Of a DNA stretch of 64,000 bases, positions 18,295-27,753 are shown piece by piece. The position numbers were made by a program, and so were the translations under genes. The notes beneath the pieces were generated by a model. That model saw nothing but the letters and a program-made list of their open reading frames with translations, ran no database searches and had not been told where the DNA came from. The DNA is from Novosphingobium sp. Rr 2-17 (GTDB taxonomy: Bacteria; Pseudomonadota; Alphaproteobacteria; Sphingomonadales; Sphingomonadaceae): the NCBI RefSeq assembly GCF_000272475.1, contig NZ_AKFJ01000017.1, forward strand, positions 108,438-172,437, written 5' to 3'. Within the stretch, counting starts at the first letter, position 1. Each line of letters starts with the position of its first letter.

Positions 18295-20607
18295 ATGAAA
18301 TTTGGCGCTTTTGCAGCTTCGCTGCTGATGTGCACTGCACTCGCGGGTATGCCTACAGCCGCGTTCGCTGCCGATGACGCCGGTAAGGACGAGAACGCTG
18401 GCAGCGACGAGAACGCCAATGCGATCGTTGTCACCGCGCAGAAGGTAGAGCAGCGCGCCGTCGACGTGCCGATCACGCTGTCTGTGGTCACCGGCGAGCG
18501 TATGCGCGAGATCGGTGTCACCGATATGGGCGAGCTTTCGGCCTATGTTCCGGGACTCAACATCCAAGTGCAGAGCGCCAATAACCCCGGCTTCGTCATT
18601 CGCGGCATTACGTCGGACAGCGGTTCTGCGCAGGAATCGCCCCGCGTCACGCTGTACTATAACGGTGTCGATATCTCGCGTTCGCGCGGGGCCTATCAGG
18701 GGCTCTACGATCTCGACCGCGTCGAGGTGGTGAAGGGCCCGCAAGCGACGCTGTTCGGCACTGCCGCCACGATCGGGGCGATCAGTCTCGTCTCCGCCAA
18801 GCCGGAGGAAGGCGTCTCTTCTCAGATGACGGCGGGTTATGGCAACTACAACGCCTATCGCGCGGAAGGCTACGTCAACGTCGGCAACGACGTGATCGCC
18901 GCACGGATCGCCGGGCAGTGGAAGAAGCGCGACGGGTATGTCGAAAACCTCGCGCCGGGAGAGGACGACCTTTACGCGCAGAACCAGCTCGGCCTGCGTG
19001 GATCGCTTCGTTACACGCCGACCAGCGATTTTACTGCCGATCTCGTCCTGACGTACGATCGCCAGCGCAATTCGGGCACGCCGTTCTTGTCCAAGGACTT
19101 GGGCTCAACCTCGGTCGATGGTCTTTACGACGCTGCCTACCTTGGCGGTTCGCCGCAGTCCGGTTCGGTCCTGGGCAAGGACAAGCTGGGCCTCGACCGT
19201 GATGTCTATGACGCGAACTTGACCCTGAGCTGGAATTTTGCGGACGGCTGGAATTTCACCACCGTCAACGGCTTCCGCAAGTTCGATGCGCTCGAAGTGT
19301 TCGATGCCGACGGCTCCGCCGCGTGGTATCTCGAATTCGCCGAGCATGCCAAGGGATGGCAGGCCAACCACGAAGGCCGCTTCACGTATACCGATCCACA
19401 CTGGCGTGCTTCGTTTGGATGGAACTATTTCATCGAGGATACGTCACAGTATGTGCCGTTCTCGAGCGAAGTCGGCACGTATTTACAGTGTACTGCCAAT
19501 GTAATCCCGGGCCTGGGTTGCGTCGATGGCGAGAACAATGACACTGCGGCGAAGGCAACCTCGCTGCTGACAGGCGGCGCCTACAGCCAGTTGCCCTATT
19601 CGAGCTGGTACAAGAACACGGGTCGCAATCAGACCTGGTCGATGTTCGGCGACGTGGCGTGGAAGCCGACCGACAAGCTGGAAATCACCGGCGGCGCCCG
19701 CGTGCTGATCGAAAAGCGCCGTTCTGGCTATGCCACTTACCAGCCAGCCGCCGCAGTCTACGGAAAATCGCTGTTGCCGATCGTCAACACCAACGGCGCC
19801 TATACGTACGCAGAAGATACCTTCGCGGCGGTGCTACCGCGCTTCAACGTGCTGTATCGCCTCACCCCCCAGATCAACCTCTACGCGACCATTTCCGAAG
19901 GCCGCCGCTCGCCGGTGGTACAAGTGGGCACTGCCACTGACAGTTCGGGCGCATACTACGTCAAGACCAGCAAGGTGGCTGCTGAGACAGTGTGGAATTA
20001 CGAGGTCGGCATCAAGGGCCAGGTTGGTCCTGTCTCGGGCTCGCTGGGCGTCTATTACGACGATTACAAAAACTTCCAGGTCAACCAGCTCACTACCGCG
20101 GGCACCTACCAGACCGTGAACGCCGGCTCTGCGGCGAACCTGGGCGTAGAGGCCGAGTTGGAAGTGCGCATGACGGACTGGCTGCGCGCGTTCGGCAACG
20201 TCGGTTTCATCAGCGGCGGGATCGATGACAAGCCAGAGAACGGGCAGTACGCTGGCGACAAGTTCCGCCTCCAGCCCAAGTGGCAGGCAGCGGCGGGCTT
20301 CATGTTGAACGTGCCGCTCAACCAGACCACGAGCGTGTTCCTGACGCCCACCGTCACCTACCGCAGCAAGATCTACTTCGAGGTGCCGAACAGCGAGGCG
20401 ACCAGCCAGGCGCCGGTCACGTTGTTCAACCTGAGGGGCGGCGTATCCTTCCGGGATGGGCGCTTGCAGATTGCGGGCTGGGTCAAGAACGTGACCGACA
20501 AAAGGTATCTCCTAGACGCAGGCAATACCGGCGGCTCGTTCGGCCATGCCACCTACATCCCGGCCGAGCCGCGTACTTACGGCATTGAACTGACCGCGCG
20601 CTACTGA
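18295..20607 (+). CDS. TonB-dependent outer-membrane receptor, linked to PhoD
   Basis: A 770 aa receptor with a signal peptide ending at AAFA. A TonB-box-like AIVVTAQK is followed by the plug domain (PITLSVVTGERM to VVKGPQATLFG) and a 22-strand-type barrel ending EPRTYGIELTARY with the terminal aromatic. It lacks the N-terminal secretin/TonB signalling domain of the receptor at 23969. AGGGGAA at 18284-18290 supports the ATG at 18295. It is followed after 22 bp by a PhoD phosphatase, so its substrate may be a phosphate-containing compound (inferred). Confidence 0.92.
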   Translation: MKFGAFAASLLMCTALAGMPTAAFAADDAGKDENAGSDENANAIVVTAQKVEQRAVDVPITLSVVTGERMREIGVTDMGELSAYVPGLNIQVQSANNPGFVIRGITSDSGSAQESPRVTLYYNGVDISRSRGAYQGLYDLDRVEVVKGPQATLFGTAATIGAISLVSAKPEEGVSSQMTAGYGNYNAYRAEGYVNVGNDVIAARIAGQWKKRDGYVENLAPGEDDLYAQNQLGLRGSLRYTPTSDFTADLVLTYDRQRNSGTPFLSKDLGSTSVDGLYDAAYLGGSPQSGSVLGKDKLGLDRDVYDANLTLSWNFADGWNFTTVNGFRKFDALEVFDADGSAAWYLEFAEHAKGWQANHEGRFTYTDPHWRASFGWNYFIEDTSQYVPFSSEVGTYLQCTANVIPGLGCVDGENNDTAAKATSLLTGGAYSQLPYSSWYKNTGRNQTWSMFGDVAWKPTDKLEITGGARVLIEKRRSGYATYQPAAAVYGKSLLPIVNTNGAYTYAEDTFAAVLPRFNVLYRLTPQINLYATISEGRRSPVVQVGTATDSSGAYYVKTSKVAAETVWNYEVGIKGQVGPVSGSLGVYYDDYKNFQVNQLTTAGTYQTVNAGSAANLGVEAELEVRMTDWLRAFGNVGFISGGIDDKPENGQYAGDKFRLQPKWQAAAGFMLNVPLNQTTSVFLTPTVTYRSKIYFEVPNSEATSQAPVTLFNLRGGVSFRDGRLQIAGWVKNVTDKRYLLDAGNTGGSFGHATYIPAEPRTYGIELTARY

Positions 20608-20629
20608 CACTCCAGTCGAGGCACGAAAC

Positions 20630-22258
20630 ATGACACTTCAGATCGATCGGCGCGTGCTCATCAAGGCAGGCGCCCTGGGCCTTGCTGCGCTTTCGACGCC
20701 CGGCGTGGCGCAGATTCTCACCGCGCGCGGCTTTACCCATGGCGTCGCCAGCGGCGAGCCTGCCGCCCACTCCGTCCTGTTGTGGACCCGCTACGTCGGC
20801 AGCGCCGACACCAAGCTGCGCTGTGAAGTCGCGCACGATGAAGCCTTCCGCAACGTGGCCGGGGGCGGTGAGATCGTAGCGTCGCCCGCGCGCGACAATT
20901 GCGCCAAGCTGGTCGTCACCGGCCTTCAGCCTGGCAAATGGTACTTCTATCGCTTCATCGCGCCGGACGGCACCATGAGCGAAGTCGGCCGCACGCGAAC
21001 TCTGCCGGTGGGCGAAGTGCCGCGCTTCGGCATTGGCTTGTTTTCGTGTTCGAACATGCCGTTCGGCTGGTTCAACGCCTATGCCCATGCTGCCGCGCGT
21101 GACGACCTGGATGTGGTGATCCACTGCGGCGACTATTTCTACGAGTACGAACGCGGCCATTATCCCGAGCACCCAATGGCCGGTCGTCCGATCGAGCCCG
21201 CGCACGAGACGGTGAGCCTTGCCGACTACCGCCTGCGCTTCGCCAGCTATCGCCTCGATCCGGACTTGCGCGCCATCCACCGTCGATTTCCGATGATCGC
21301 GCAGTGGGACGACCACGAATCCGCGAACGATTCCTACAAGGACGGCGCGGAAAACCATCAGAGCGAAACCGAGGGCCCCTGGTCTGTCCGCAAGGCCGCC
21401 GCGCAGCGCGCCTATCGCGAATGGATGCCGGTCTCCGACACGCTCTACGACAGCTTCGAGATCGGATCGCTGGCAACGATCTTCCGCCCCGAAACCCGTC
21501 TCACCGCGCGCGACAAGCAACTGAACTTGGGTTCGGCGATGAAGGGACAGGCGGACATCGCCAAAGCCCTGGCCGAGTTTCGTGACGGCCCATGGATGGA
21601 TCCCGCGCGCACGCTGATGGGCCCAACCCAAGAAGCGTGGCTTTACAAAGGCCTCGCACGTTCGGCCAAGGGCGGCACCCGCTGGCAGGTGCTGGCGCAG
21701 CAGATCGTCATGGGTTCGCTGAAAGCCCCGACGCAGATCGCAGGCCTTGCGACCGACGGTGGCGACCCCAAGATCCGTCAGACGCTGATGGCCATTGCCG
21801 CCGCCTCCAAGGTGGGCCTGCCGTTCAACATGGACGCATGGGACGGCTACCCCGCCGCCCGCAACCGTCTGCTGCGTGCTGCGCAGGAGGCGGATTGCAA
21901 CCTGATCGTTCTTTCGGGTGACAGCCACAACGCCTGGGGCAACGATCTCAGCGTGGATGGCGCTGCGGCGGGCGTCGAGTACGCCGGCCATTCGGTGACG
22001 TCGCCCGGCTATGAGGATTTCCTGCCCAAGCTGGCGCCTGCCGATTTCGCCCGCGCGATGCGAAGCGCCAACCCCGGCCTCTCCTTCGCGGACACCAGCC
22101 GCCGGGGCTATGTTTCGCTGCAATTGACGCCCGAGGCGGTACGGGGGGAGTGGCACTTCCTGCGCACCATTACCGACCACACGATCGAAGGCACCAAGAG
22201 CGAAAGCCGCACCGTCCGCTGGAACGAACGCCGCTTTGCGCGCAGTGAGGTGGCGTAA
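20630..22258 (+). CDS. phoD: Alkaline phosphatase D family phosphodiesterase/phosphatase
   Basis: Secreted metallophosphatase of 542 aa. It starts with a short export signal (DRRVLIKAGALGLAALSTPG) carrying an RR pair as in Tat substrates. An N-terminal Ig-like PhoD_N domain (FTHGVASGEPAAHSVLLWTR) precedes the catalytic domain with FSCSN, HCGDYFYEYE, QWDDHE, LSGDSHNAWG and AGHSVTSPG, which hold the Fe/Ca ligands. It releases phosphate from phosphodiesters or monoesters in the periplasm or outside. It directly follows a TonB receptor, suggesting coupled uptake. Confidence 0.92.
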   Translation: MTLQIDRRVLIKAGALGLAALSTPGVAQILTARGFTHGVASGEPAAHSVLLWTRYVGSADTKLRCEVAHDEAFRNVAGGGEIVASPARDNCAKLVVTGLQPGKWYFYRFIAPDGTMSEVGRTRTLPVGEVPRFGIGLFSCSNMPFGWFNAYAHAAARDDLDVVIHCGDYFYEYERGHYPEHPMAGRPIEPAHETVSLADYRLRFASYRLDPDLRAIHRRFPMIAQWDDHESANDSYKDGAENHQSETEGPWSVRKAAAQRAYREWMPVSDTLYDSFEIGSLATIFRPETRLTARDKQLNLGSAMKGQADIAKALAEFRDGPWMDPARTLMGPTQEAWLYKGLARSAKGGTRWQVLAQQIVMGSLKAPTQIAGLATDGGDPKIRQTLMAIAAASKVGLPFNMDAWDGYPAARNRLLRAAQEADCNLIVLSGDSHNAWGNDLSVDGAAAGVEYAGHSVTSPGYEDFLPKLAPADFARAMRSANPGLSFADTSRRGYVSLQLTPEAVRGEWHFLRTITDHTIEGTKSESRTVRWNERRFARSEVA

Positions 22259-22329
22259 TCAGTCCCATAGCACGCGCTTCGGTCTGTTCGTGGGCGGGTC
22301 GCCGGGCTATGTGCACCGGGGCAGGTCCG

Positions 22330-22355
22330 GGCGTAGGTTTAACCAAACCTACGCC
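22330..22355. terminator. Hairpin after phoD, possible terminator
   Basis: A perfect 11-bp stem, GGCGTAGGTTT / AAACCTACGCC, with an AACC loop, 72 bp after the phoD stop. There is no good T-tract on the plus strand, so it may be a weak terminator or an mRNA 3'-end stabiliser. Confidence 0.5.
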
Positions 22356-22441
22356 TTGGGCATGACACCATTGAGCTTCCCGTCCTTGAGGGAAACCCAC
22401 ATACAAGTGACAACGCAAGCTCGATTCGAGGAGGCTCTACG

Positions 22442-23866
22442 TTGGTCGCAAGGCGCATCGCATTAATGGCAATCATGGTAGCTGCCTCTGCCGCCAACGC
22501 AGCTCCACCGGCGCAGGGCGCCCTGCCGTTGAGGCCCGACCAGCAAGCCTTTCGTGCCCTCTATCAAGACTTGGTGGAGACCGACACGAGCATCACGACC
22601 GGCAGTTGCACGGCCCTTGCGTCCAAAATTGCCAGCCGTTTCAAGGCCGCCGGCTTTGCAGATGCACAGATTACGCCGTTTTCGGTATCGGATCATCCTA
22701 AAGAGGGTGGGCTCGTTGTTGTTTACCCGGGAAGTTCGAGCGCCCTCAAGCCCATGCTGCTGCTCGGGCATATCGACGTGGTGGTTGCCAAGCGAGAGGA
22801 TTGGACCCGCGACCCTTACAAACTCGTCGAGGAAAAGGGCTATTTCTGGGGGCGAGGCGTCCAGGACATGAAAGCCATGGACGCCATCTGGATCGACAGC
22901 CTTCTGCGCATGAAACAGCAGGGATATAAGCCCAAGCGGACGATCAAACTGGCGCTGACGTGTGGCGAGGAGACAAGTTGGGCGTTTAACGGCGCCGCTT
23001 GGCTGGCCCAGAACAAGCCAGATCTCATCTCAGCCGAATTCGCTCTCAACGAAGGTGGCGGGGGGCGCACAGATGGTAACGGGAAGCTCCTGGTTTCGAC
23101 CCTTCATGTAGGCGAAAAGACAGCGATCAACTACAGCATCGAGGCTACGAATCCCGGTGGGCACAGCTCGGCACCCGTGAAAGACAATGCCATCTACGAA
23201 GTGGCCGATGCGCTTGGCAAAATTCGCGATTACGACTTTCCGGTGATGATGACCGATACGACCCGCGCCTATTTTCGCGTTGCCGGAAAAGCGCGCGGCG
23301 ATGACATGGGGCACGCCATGATGGCGCTCGCCGCCAACTCCAGCGACAAGGTTGCGCTCGCCAAGGTCGATACGGACAAAAGTTACCATTCGATGTTGCG
23401 CACGACTTGTGTCGCTACGCTCCTTGATGGAGGCCACGCCAACAACGCTTTGCCGCAGCGGGCCAACGCTAACATCAACTGCCGGATTTTTCCCGGCGTA
23501 TCGCCCGATGCCGTTCGCGAGCAGCTCTCGCAGGTAATCGCCGATCCGCACATGACGGTGAAGCAGGTGGATAGTCGCGGTCCTGTTGCCAAGCCGGTCG
23601 CTCTTGATCCGAAAATTGTGGGTCCCGCCGAGAAGTTACTGGCGAAGTACTACCCCGGCGTTCCTCTCGCTCCCATGATGTCGACCGGCGCGACCGATGG
23701 CATCTTCTTCGAAGCGATTGGCATTCCGGTCTATGGGCCACCGGGGCTATATGGCGATCCCGATGGCAACGGCACGCACGGCCTGAACGAACGTTCGATC
23801 GTGAAAGCGGTTTATTCAGGCCGAGATTATCTCTTCGATCTTATCAAGGTTTATGCAGATAGTTGA
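22442..23866 (+). CDS. Secreted M20-family metallopeptidase
   Basis: Zinc exopeptidase of 474 aa with a signal peptide (VARRIALMAIMVAASAANA). Metal ligands and base are in order: H110 in GHIDVV with D112, D142 in GVQDMKA, E176/E177 in CGEET, D/N in the ALNEGG region, and the last His in GTHGLNE. A dimerisation lid lies between about 235 and 350. The TTG at 22442 is chosen as start because a full GAGGAGG lies 7 nt upstream and it supplies the basic n-region of the signal; ATG at 22466 would lose it. Substrate: small peptides or acyl-amino acids in the periplasm. Confidence 0.9.
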   Translation: MVARRIALMAIMVAASAANAAPPAQGALPLRPDQQAFRALYQDLVETDTSITTGSCTALASKIASRFKAAGFADAQITPFSVSDHPKEGGLVVVYPGSSSALKPMLLLGHIDVVVAKREDWTRDPYKLVEEKGYFWGRGVQDMKAMDAIWIDSLLRMKQQGYKPKRTIKLALTCGEETSWAFNGAAWLAQNKPDLISAEFALNEGGGGRTDGNGKLLVSTLHVGEKTAINYSIEATNPGGHSSAPVKDNAIYEVADALGKIRDYDFPVMMTDTTRAYFRVAGKARGDDMGHAMMALAANSSDKVALAKVDTDKSYHSMLRTTCVATLLDGGHANNALPQRANANINCRIFPGVSPDAVREQLSQVIADPHMTVKQVDSRGPVAKPVALDPKIVGPAEKLLAKYYPGVPLAPMMSTGATDGIFFEAIGIPVYGPPGLYGDPDGNGTHGLNERSIVKAVYSGRDYLFDLIKVYADS

Positions 23867-23925
23867 GGCTAGACCGACTTCGATAGTGGTGACCTCAAGT
23901 CGGCGATAGGAACGGTAATTTGAAG

Positions 23926-23958
23926 GAAGCGCCGTCCCTACGTGACGGCGCTTCTATT
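23926..23958. terminator. Bidirectional terminator between the M20 peptidase and a TonB receptor
   Basis: An 11-bp perfect stem, GAAGCGCCGTC / GACGGCGCTTC, with a 7-nt loop. It lies between the converging ends of the M20 peptidase (23866) and the minus-strand TonB receptor (23969). Confidence 0.75.
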
Positions 23959-23968
23959 CCAGCTCGCC

Positions 23969-26575
23969 TTAGAACCTTACCCCCACCATCACGCCGTACG
24001 TGCGCGGATCGGAGATCGTGCCGCTGACGAAAGTGCCGGTCGGAGCCGTGGTAACGATGCCGATGGTCTTGTAGCGGTTGTTTGTCACGTTGCGCATATA
24101 GGCCGACAACATATACTTACCGTCTTCCGAGTTCCACGAGGCCGACAGGTTGCCCAGCACATCGCCGTTGTTGTGGATTTGCGCGTAGGCATTCGTCGTC
24201 GTGTCCTGCACCTGGTTGATTGGTGCCACGGCATAAGGCGACAAGTAGCGGATATCGCCGCGCACGGTTAGCCGCGATCCGCCGGACAAATCGAAGGTGT
24301 GGTCGTAGGCGAACTGCGCGTTGAACGGTACGACACCCGGGATCTTCTTGCGATGATAGTAATAATCGAAGGTCTTCCCGCCGCTGCCCGGGACGATCTG
24401 ATCTTCGCGGTCCACGAAATAGGCGTTCGTGTAAGATACGTTGATCGAGAAGCGATCGTTCGAGGTCGGACGATACAGCACTTCCAACTCGCCGCCGTAG
24501 GCGCGCGCTGGGGATGAGAGGGTGGTGTACGAGCGGATCGAAGCGATCGGGCTGATGTTGATGTTGGCGACCTGGTAACCGCCATACACATAGTAGAATA
24601 CCGAGCCGTTGACCTGCAGCTTGTTGTTCAGGAAACGGTTCTTCGATCCGATCTCATAGGACGTGAGAGTCTCCGAGCCGATCGTCACCACCGTCGGGCT
24701 GTTGTCCACCCCAGTAGCCAGCGTGACATCGCCCGGCGCGACGCCGGTGGAGGTGAGGGCATAGACCATGTTGCTGGGCGACAGGTCGTGCTCGATCCGC
24801 GCTTTGTACGTCAGATTCGTGAACGTCCGGCGTCCGTCTGCGCCCGAAAGTGTGCGCGAGCTGAGGATTTCGGGAAGGCCGTATGTCAGCGATCCCTGCG
24901 CTCCGCCAAGCGTCAGGCCGCTGTTGACGGTGTAGACCTGGCTGACCTGAACTTTGGTGTAGTCATACCGCAACCCGCCGGTGAAGCGGGTGTCCGGACT
25001 GAACGAGTATGTCGCTTCACCAAATCCGCCGATAGCATCGGTGGTGCGATGGGTGTCCGAACTGCTGGTAAGCGCGTTCGAAACGCTGTCGCGGCTGATC
25101 TGCTCGTTGTGCAAAACGTTGCGATAGTACAGCGCGCCTACCTGCCATTTCAAGGGACCGTCGCCGTTGGACGCCAGCCGCAGTTCATGCGTCATGAAAT
25201 CGTCTTTGGGCGTGTTGAGCGCCTGATTTCCGCCCGATGGCAAGGCCGGATTACGCGCGTAGTTCATCGAATACGATGTCCAGGTGCGGAAGGCGGGAAT
25301 GTAGGATAGCGTCGCGCTGCCCAGGTCCAGGTTCGCTTCAGCCCAGTATTGGCGCGTCTTGTTGACGCCGGCGCCGATCGGGTTCGAGGCAACGATGTAA
25401 TCGCCTGTCGCGGGGAACTGCACCGTCGTGCCGGAGCTATACAAGTCCGAGTTTTCGCCCGCCACGCCCAGCAGCAGCGAGAAATTGTCGGTCGGCTTGT
25501 AAAGCAGCTTCGCGCGCAAGTTCTTGTTCGTCAGCGAACCACCTTGGCCATTGAGGACATAGCCGTTGCGCGTGTAATAATTGCCCGAAACCCGCAGCGC
25601 GAGCTGGTCGTCGATGAGCGGAATATTGATCGCCCCGCCGACGCGGCGCGTGTCGTAATTGGCAACTTCGACGCTGCCGTCCGCGCCGAACTTGTCCAGT
25701 TCAGGGTCGCGGGTGTGAATGGCGACCAGGCCGGTGGTGGCGCTGCGACCGTAGAGCGTGCCTTGGGGGCCGCGCAACACTTCGATCCGGCTGATGTCAT
25801 AGTTGCCGCCGTTGCCGTTATAAACGCCATCGACATAGATCGCCGCAGAACTGGCGACCGACGTGGTCGTTCCCGCAACGCCGGTGTTCGATGGAATGCC
25901 ACGGATGATGAGCGAGGCCGAAGGCGAATCTGTCCCGGTGGCTGAGCCGGTAGAAAGAGTAGACGCGCCCCCGCTAACGCCCGGAACGTCGGTCAGGATG
26001 CTTTCGAGCGAATAGCGTCCTTGCGCCAGCATTTCCTCGCCAGTGCGAACCGTGACGGACAAGGCTGCCTGCTGCAAATCCTCGCTGCGGCGCTGCGCGG
26101 TGACGACGATCTCTTCCAGCCCTTGCGTAGAGGTGGGGGCAGCTTGGTCGTCCGAAGTTGCGGCGGACTGCTCGGCAGTGGCAACGGTCGCCGCCGAGTT
26201 CGCAGGTGCCATATATGCCACCGGAGAGGTCGCACGAGCCGGACGCGAAGGTGCGGCGAGGGTGATCGTATTGCCGTCGTTCGATGACACGATGAGGCCG
26301 GCGGCGCTGGCGAGCCGGTTCAGTACGTAAGCATCTTCATACTTACCGCTGATGACCGGCGCGACGCGGCCGCGCGTGGCATCGTAGGGGAACAGCACAT
26401 GCTTGCCGCTCTGGCGCGCAAAAGTCTGCAGGCTGGACGAAACGGCTTGTGCGGGAATGTCGAAACGATGTTCGCCGGTTTCCGCTTGTGCAGGCTGCGC
26501 GAACGTAGCGGCAGCAGCGCTTGCCAGCAGTGCCATGCGCAATTTCGATGCGCGTGGGTTCGTGATGTGATCCAT
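23969..26575 (-). CDS. TonB-dependent receptor with N-terminal signalling (STN) domain, FecA-like
   Basis: Outer-membrane receptor and transducer of 868 aa. After the signal peptide (ending QPAQA) comes an STN domain of about 75 residues (HRFDIPAQAVSSSLQTFARQ), the part that talks to FecR across the periplasm. A linker, a TonB box (EIVVTAQRR), the plug (PGVSGG...VLRGPQGTLYGRS) and a barrel ending DPRTYGVMVGVRF follow. Plug and barrel resemble the receptor at 35438-37648. The ATG at 26575 has a G-rich Shine-Dalgarno just upstream. It lies 140 bp downstream of fecR-like and sigma genes on the same strand. Confidence 0.93.
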   Translation of the reverse strand: MDHITNPRASKLRMALLASAAAATFAQPAQAETGEHRFDIPAQAVSSSLQTFARQSGKHVLFPYDATRGRVAPVISGKYEDAYVLNRLASAAGLIVSSNDGNTITLAAPSRPARATSPVAYMAPANSAATVATAEQSAATSDDQAAPTSTQGLEEIVVTAQRRSEDLQQAALSVTVRTGEEMLAQGRYSLESILTDVPGVSGGASTLSTGSATGTDSPSASLIIRGIPSNTGVAGTTTSVASSAAIYVDGVYNGNGGNYDISRIEVLRGPQGTLYGRSATTGLVAIHTRDPELDKFGADGSVEVANYDTRRVGGAINIPLIDDQLALRVSGNYYTRNGYVLNGQGGSLTNKNLRAKLLYKPTDNFSLLLGVAGENSDLYSSGTTVQFPATGDYIVASNPIGAGVNKTRQYWAEANLDLGSATLSYIPAFRTWTSYSMNYARNPALPSGGNQALNTPKDDFMTHELRLASNGDGPLKWQVGALYYRNVLHNEQISRDSVSNALTSSSDTHRTTDAIGGFGEATYSFSPDTRFTGGLRYDYTKVQVSQVYTVNSGLTLGGAQGSLTYGLPEILSSRTLSGADGRRTFTNLTYKARIEHDLSPSNMVYALTSTGVAPGDVTLATGVDNSPTVVTIGSETLTSYEIGSKNRFLNNKLQVNGSVFYYVYGGYQVANINISPIASIRSYTTLSSPARAYGGELEVLYRPTSNDRFSINVSYTNAYFVDREDQIVPGSGGKTFDYYYHRKKIPGVVPFNAQFAYDHTFDLSGGSRLTVRGDIRYLSPYAVAPINQVQDTTTNAYAQIHNNGDVLGNLSASWNSEDGKYMLSAYMRNVTNNRYKTIGIVTTAPTGTFVSGTISDPRTYGVMVGVRF

Positions 26576-26674
26576 ACTAAAAGGCCCCCCCTTCTGAATT
26601 TTCTCTTTGAAGCTCGTCTCAGGAGCCTCTGCCGTGATGATGATCGTGAAGAGGATTCCCGCCATGTGGGATGA

Positions 26675-26702
26675 AATTTATTTTGCTTCGCTAAAGTAAA
26701 TT
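26675..26702. promoter_or_regulatory. Imperfect dyad upstream of the STN receptor
   Basis: AATTTATTTTGC and GCTAAAGTAAATT form an imperfect A/T-rich dyad in the 140-bp gap between fecR-like and the receptor gene, about 100 bp before the receptor ATG. It may be an operator or part of the receptor promoter. No regulator can be named. Confidence 0.35.
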
Positions 26703-26715
26703 CGGGTTGGCGCCG

Positions 26716-27753
26716 TCAGGACGAAGACTTGTTGGCCGGCGCGGAACGGCCCGCCACCAGTACGAAGTCGCCATCCGGCTGGCGCAAGACCTTCAATCCG
26801 AACGCTTGGGAGAGTGCCGTCGCAAATTCGTCTGCACTGAGCGTCTTGAAATAGCCGCCAACCCGCAGGCCGCCGATGGTCTGGTCGTTCACGATGATCT
26901 GCGCGCTGTTGTAGCGGTTGATTTCGGCGATGGCTTCGTAGATCGTCTGCCCATCCAAGGAGATCGCGCCATCGCGCCAGGCGAGTTGCCGGGTAAGGTC
27001 GCCATCCTCGATCATTCGCACTCGGGTTCCCGTCATCCCCACCAGTGCTTCCGAACCCGGGGTCAGGATTTCGGGTTCGGATTGGGCGGGGCGCAGACTT
27101 TCGACCGCCCCTTGCTGGACGGTAACCTTGGCGGCACCGCCGTACATTCGCACATCAAGCTTTGCCGACCGCGACATCCGCAGTTGCCCGGCCTGGGTTT
27201 GTAGGACGAAAGGCTGACGCCCCCCCGCGACGTGAAGCATTGCCTCGCCGCGCACCAGTTCGACCTCGCGGTGATCGCGCACATATCGAACCACGATCTT
27301 GCTATCGGTGTTAAGCTCGACCCGGGTGCCGTCATCCAGCACGATCAGCCGGCGCTCGCCAATGCCGGTCGCATAGGCAGGCGCAATCAGGGGCGAGCCG
27401 AGCAGAAGGCCGCCCAGTGCGACAGTAAGCAGCAGACACGCCGCGATGGCCAGCCATCGCTGCATGGGGCGTTTTGGGGCTGGCTCCAGGGTCGGCGGTA
27501 GCGGCTGACGATCCATTGCGACGAGCAAGTCCGCATCCGGCACTATCTTTGGTGCCCGCAGGGAGGCCAGGCGATCCAGCCGTTCCCAACTGGCAAGGGC
27601 TTGCTCGTAGGCTATTTCGTGATCGATCGACGTCGCGCGCCATGCCTCGAAGCGCGCGCGATCTTCATCGGACGGCGCTTGCGACAAGCGAACGACCCAC
27701 AGGGCCGCTGCCGTCTTAAGCTGTTCGCGTTGTTGTTTGATCGACAAGTTCAA
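26716..27753 (-). CDS. FecR-family anti-sigma factor
   Basis: Inner-membrane sigma regulator of about 345 aa. The N-terminal DUF4880-like anti-sigma region (AALWVVRLSQAPSDEDRARFEAW) is followed by a single transmembrane segment near PMQRWLAIAACLLLTVALGG. The periplasmic FecR domain (YATGIGERRLIVLDDGTRVELN) and an STN-like C-terminal region (YEAIAEINRYNSAQIIV) come next. No ATG fits; TTG at 27753 is chosen, with TTG at 27747 or 27792 as alternatives, and all overlap the sigma gene end. It should relay the signal of the STN receptor to the upstream sigma factor. Confidence 0.88.
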   Translation of the reverse strand: MNLSIKQQREQLKTAAALWVVRLSQAPSDEDRARFEAWRATSIDHEIAYEQALASWERLDRLASLRAPKIVPDADLLVAMDRQPLPPTLEPAPKRPMQRWLAIAACLLLTVALGGLLLGSPLIAPAYATGIGERRLIVLDDGTRVELNTDSKIVVRYVRDHREVELVRGEAMLHVAGGRQPFVLQTQAGQLRMSRSAKLDVRMYGGAAKVTVQQGAVESLRPAQSEPEILTPGSEALVGMTGTRVRMIEDGDLTRQLAWRDGAISLDGQTIYEAIAEINRYNSAQIIVNDQTIGGLRVGGYFKTLSADEFATALSQAFGLKVLRQPDGDFVLVAGRSAPANKSSS

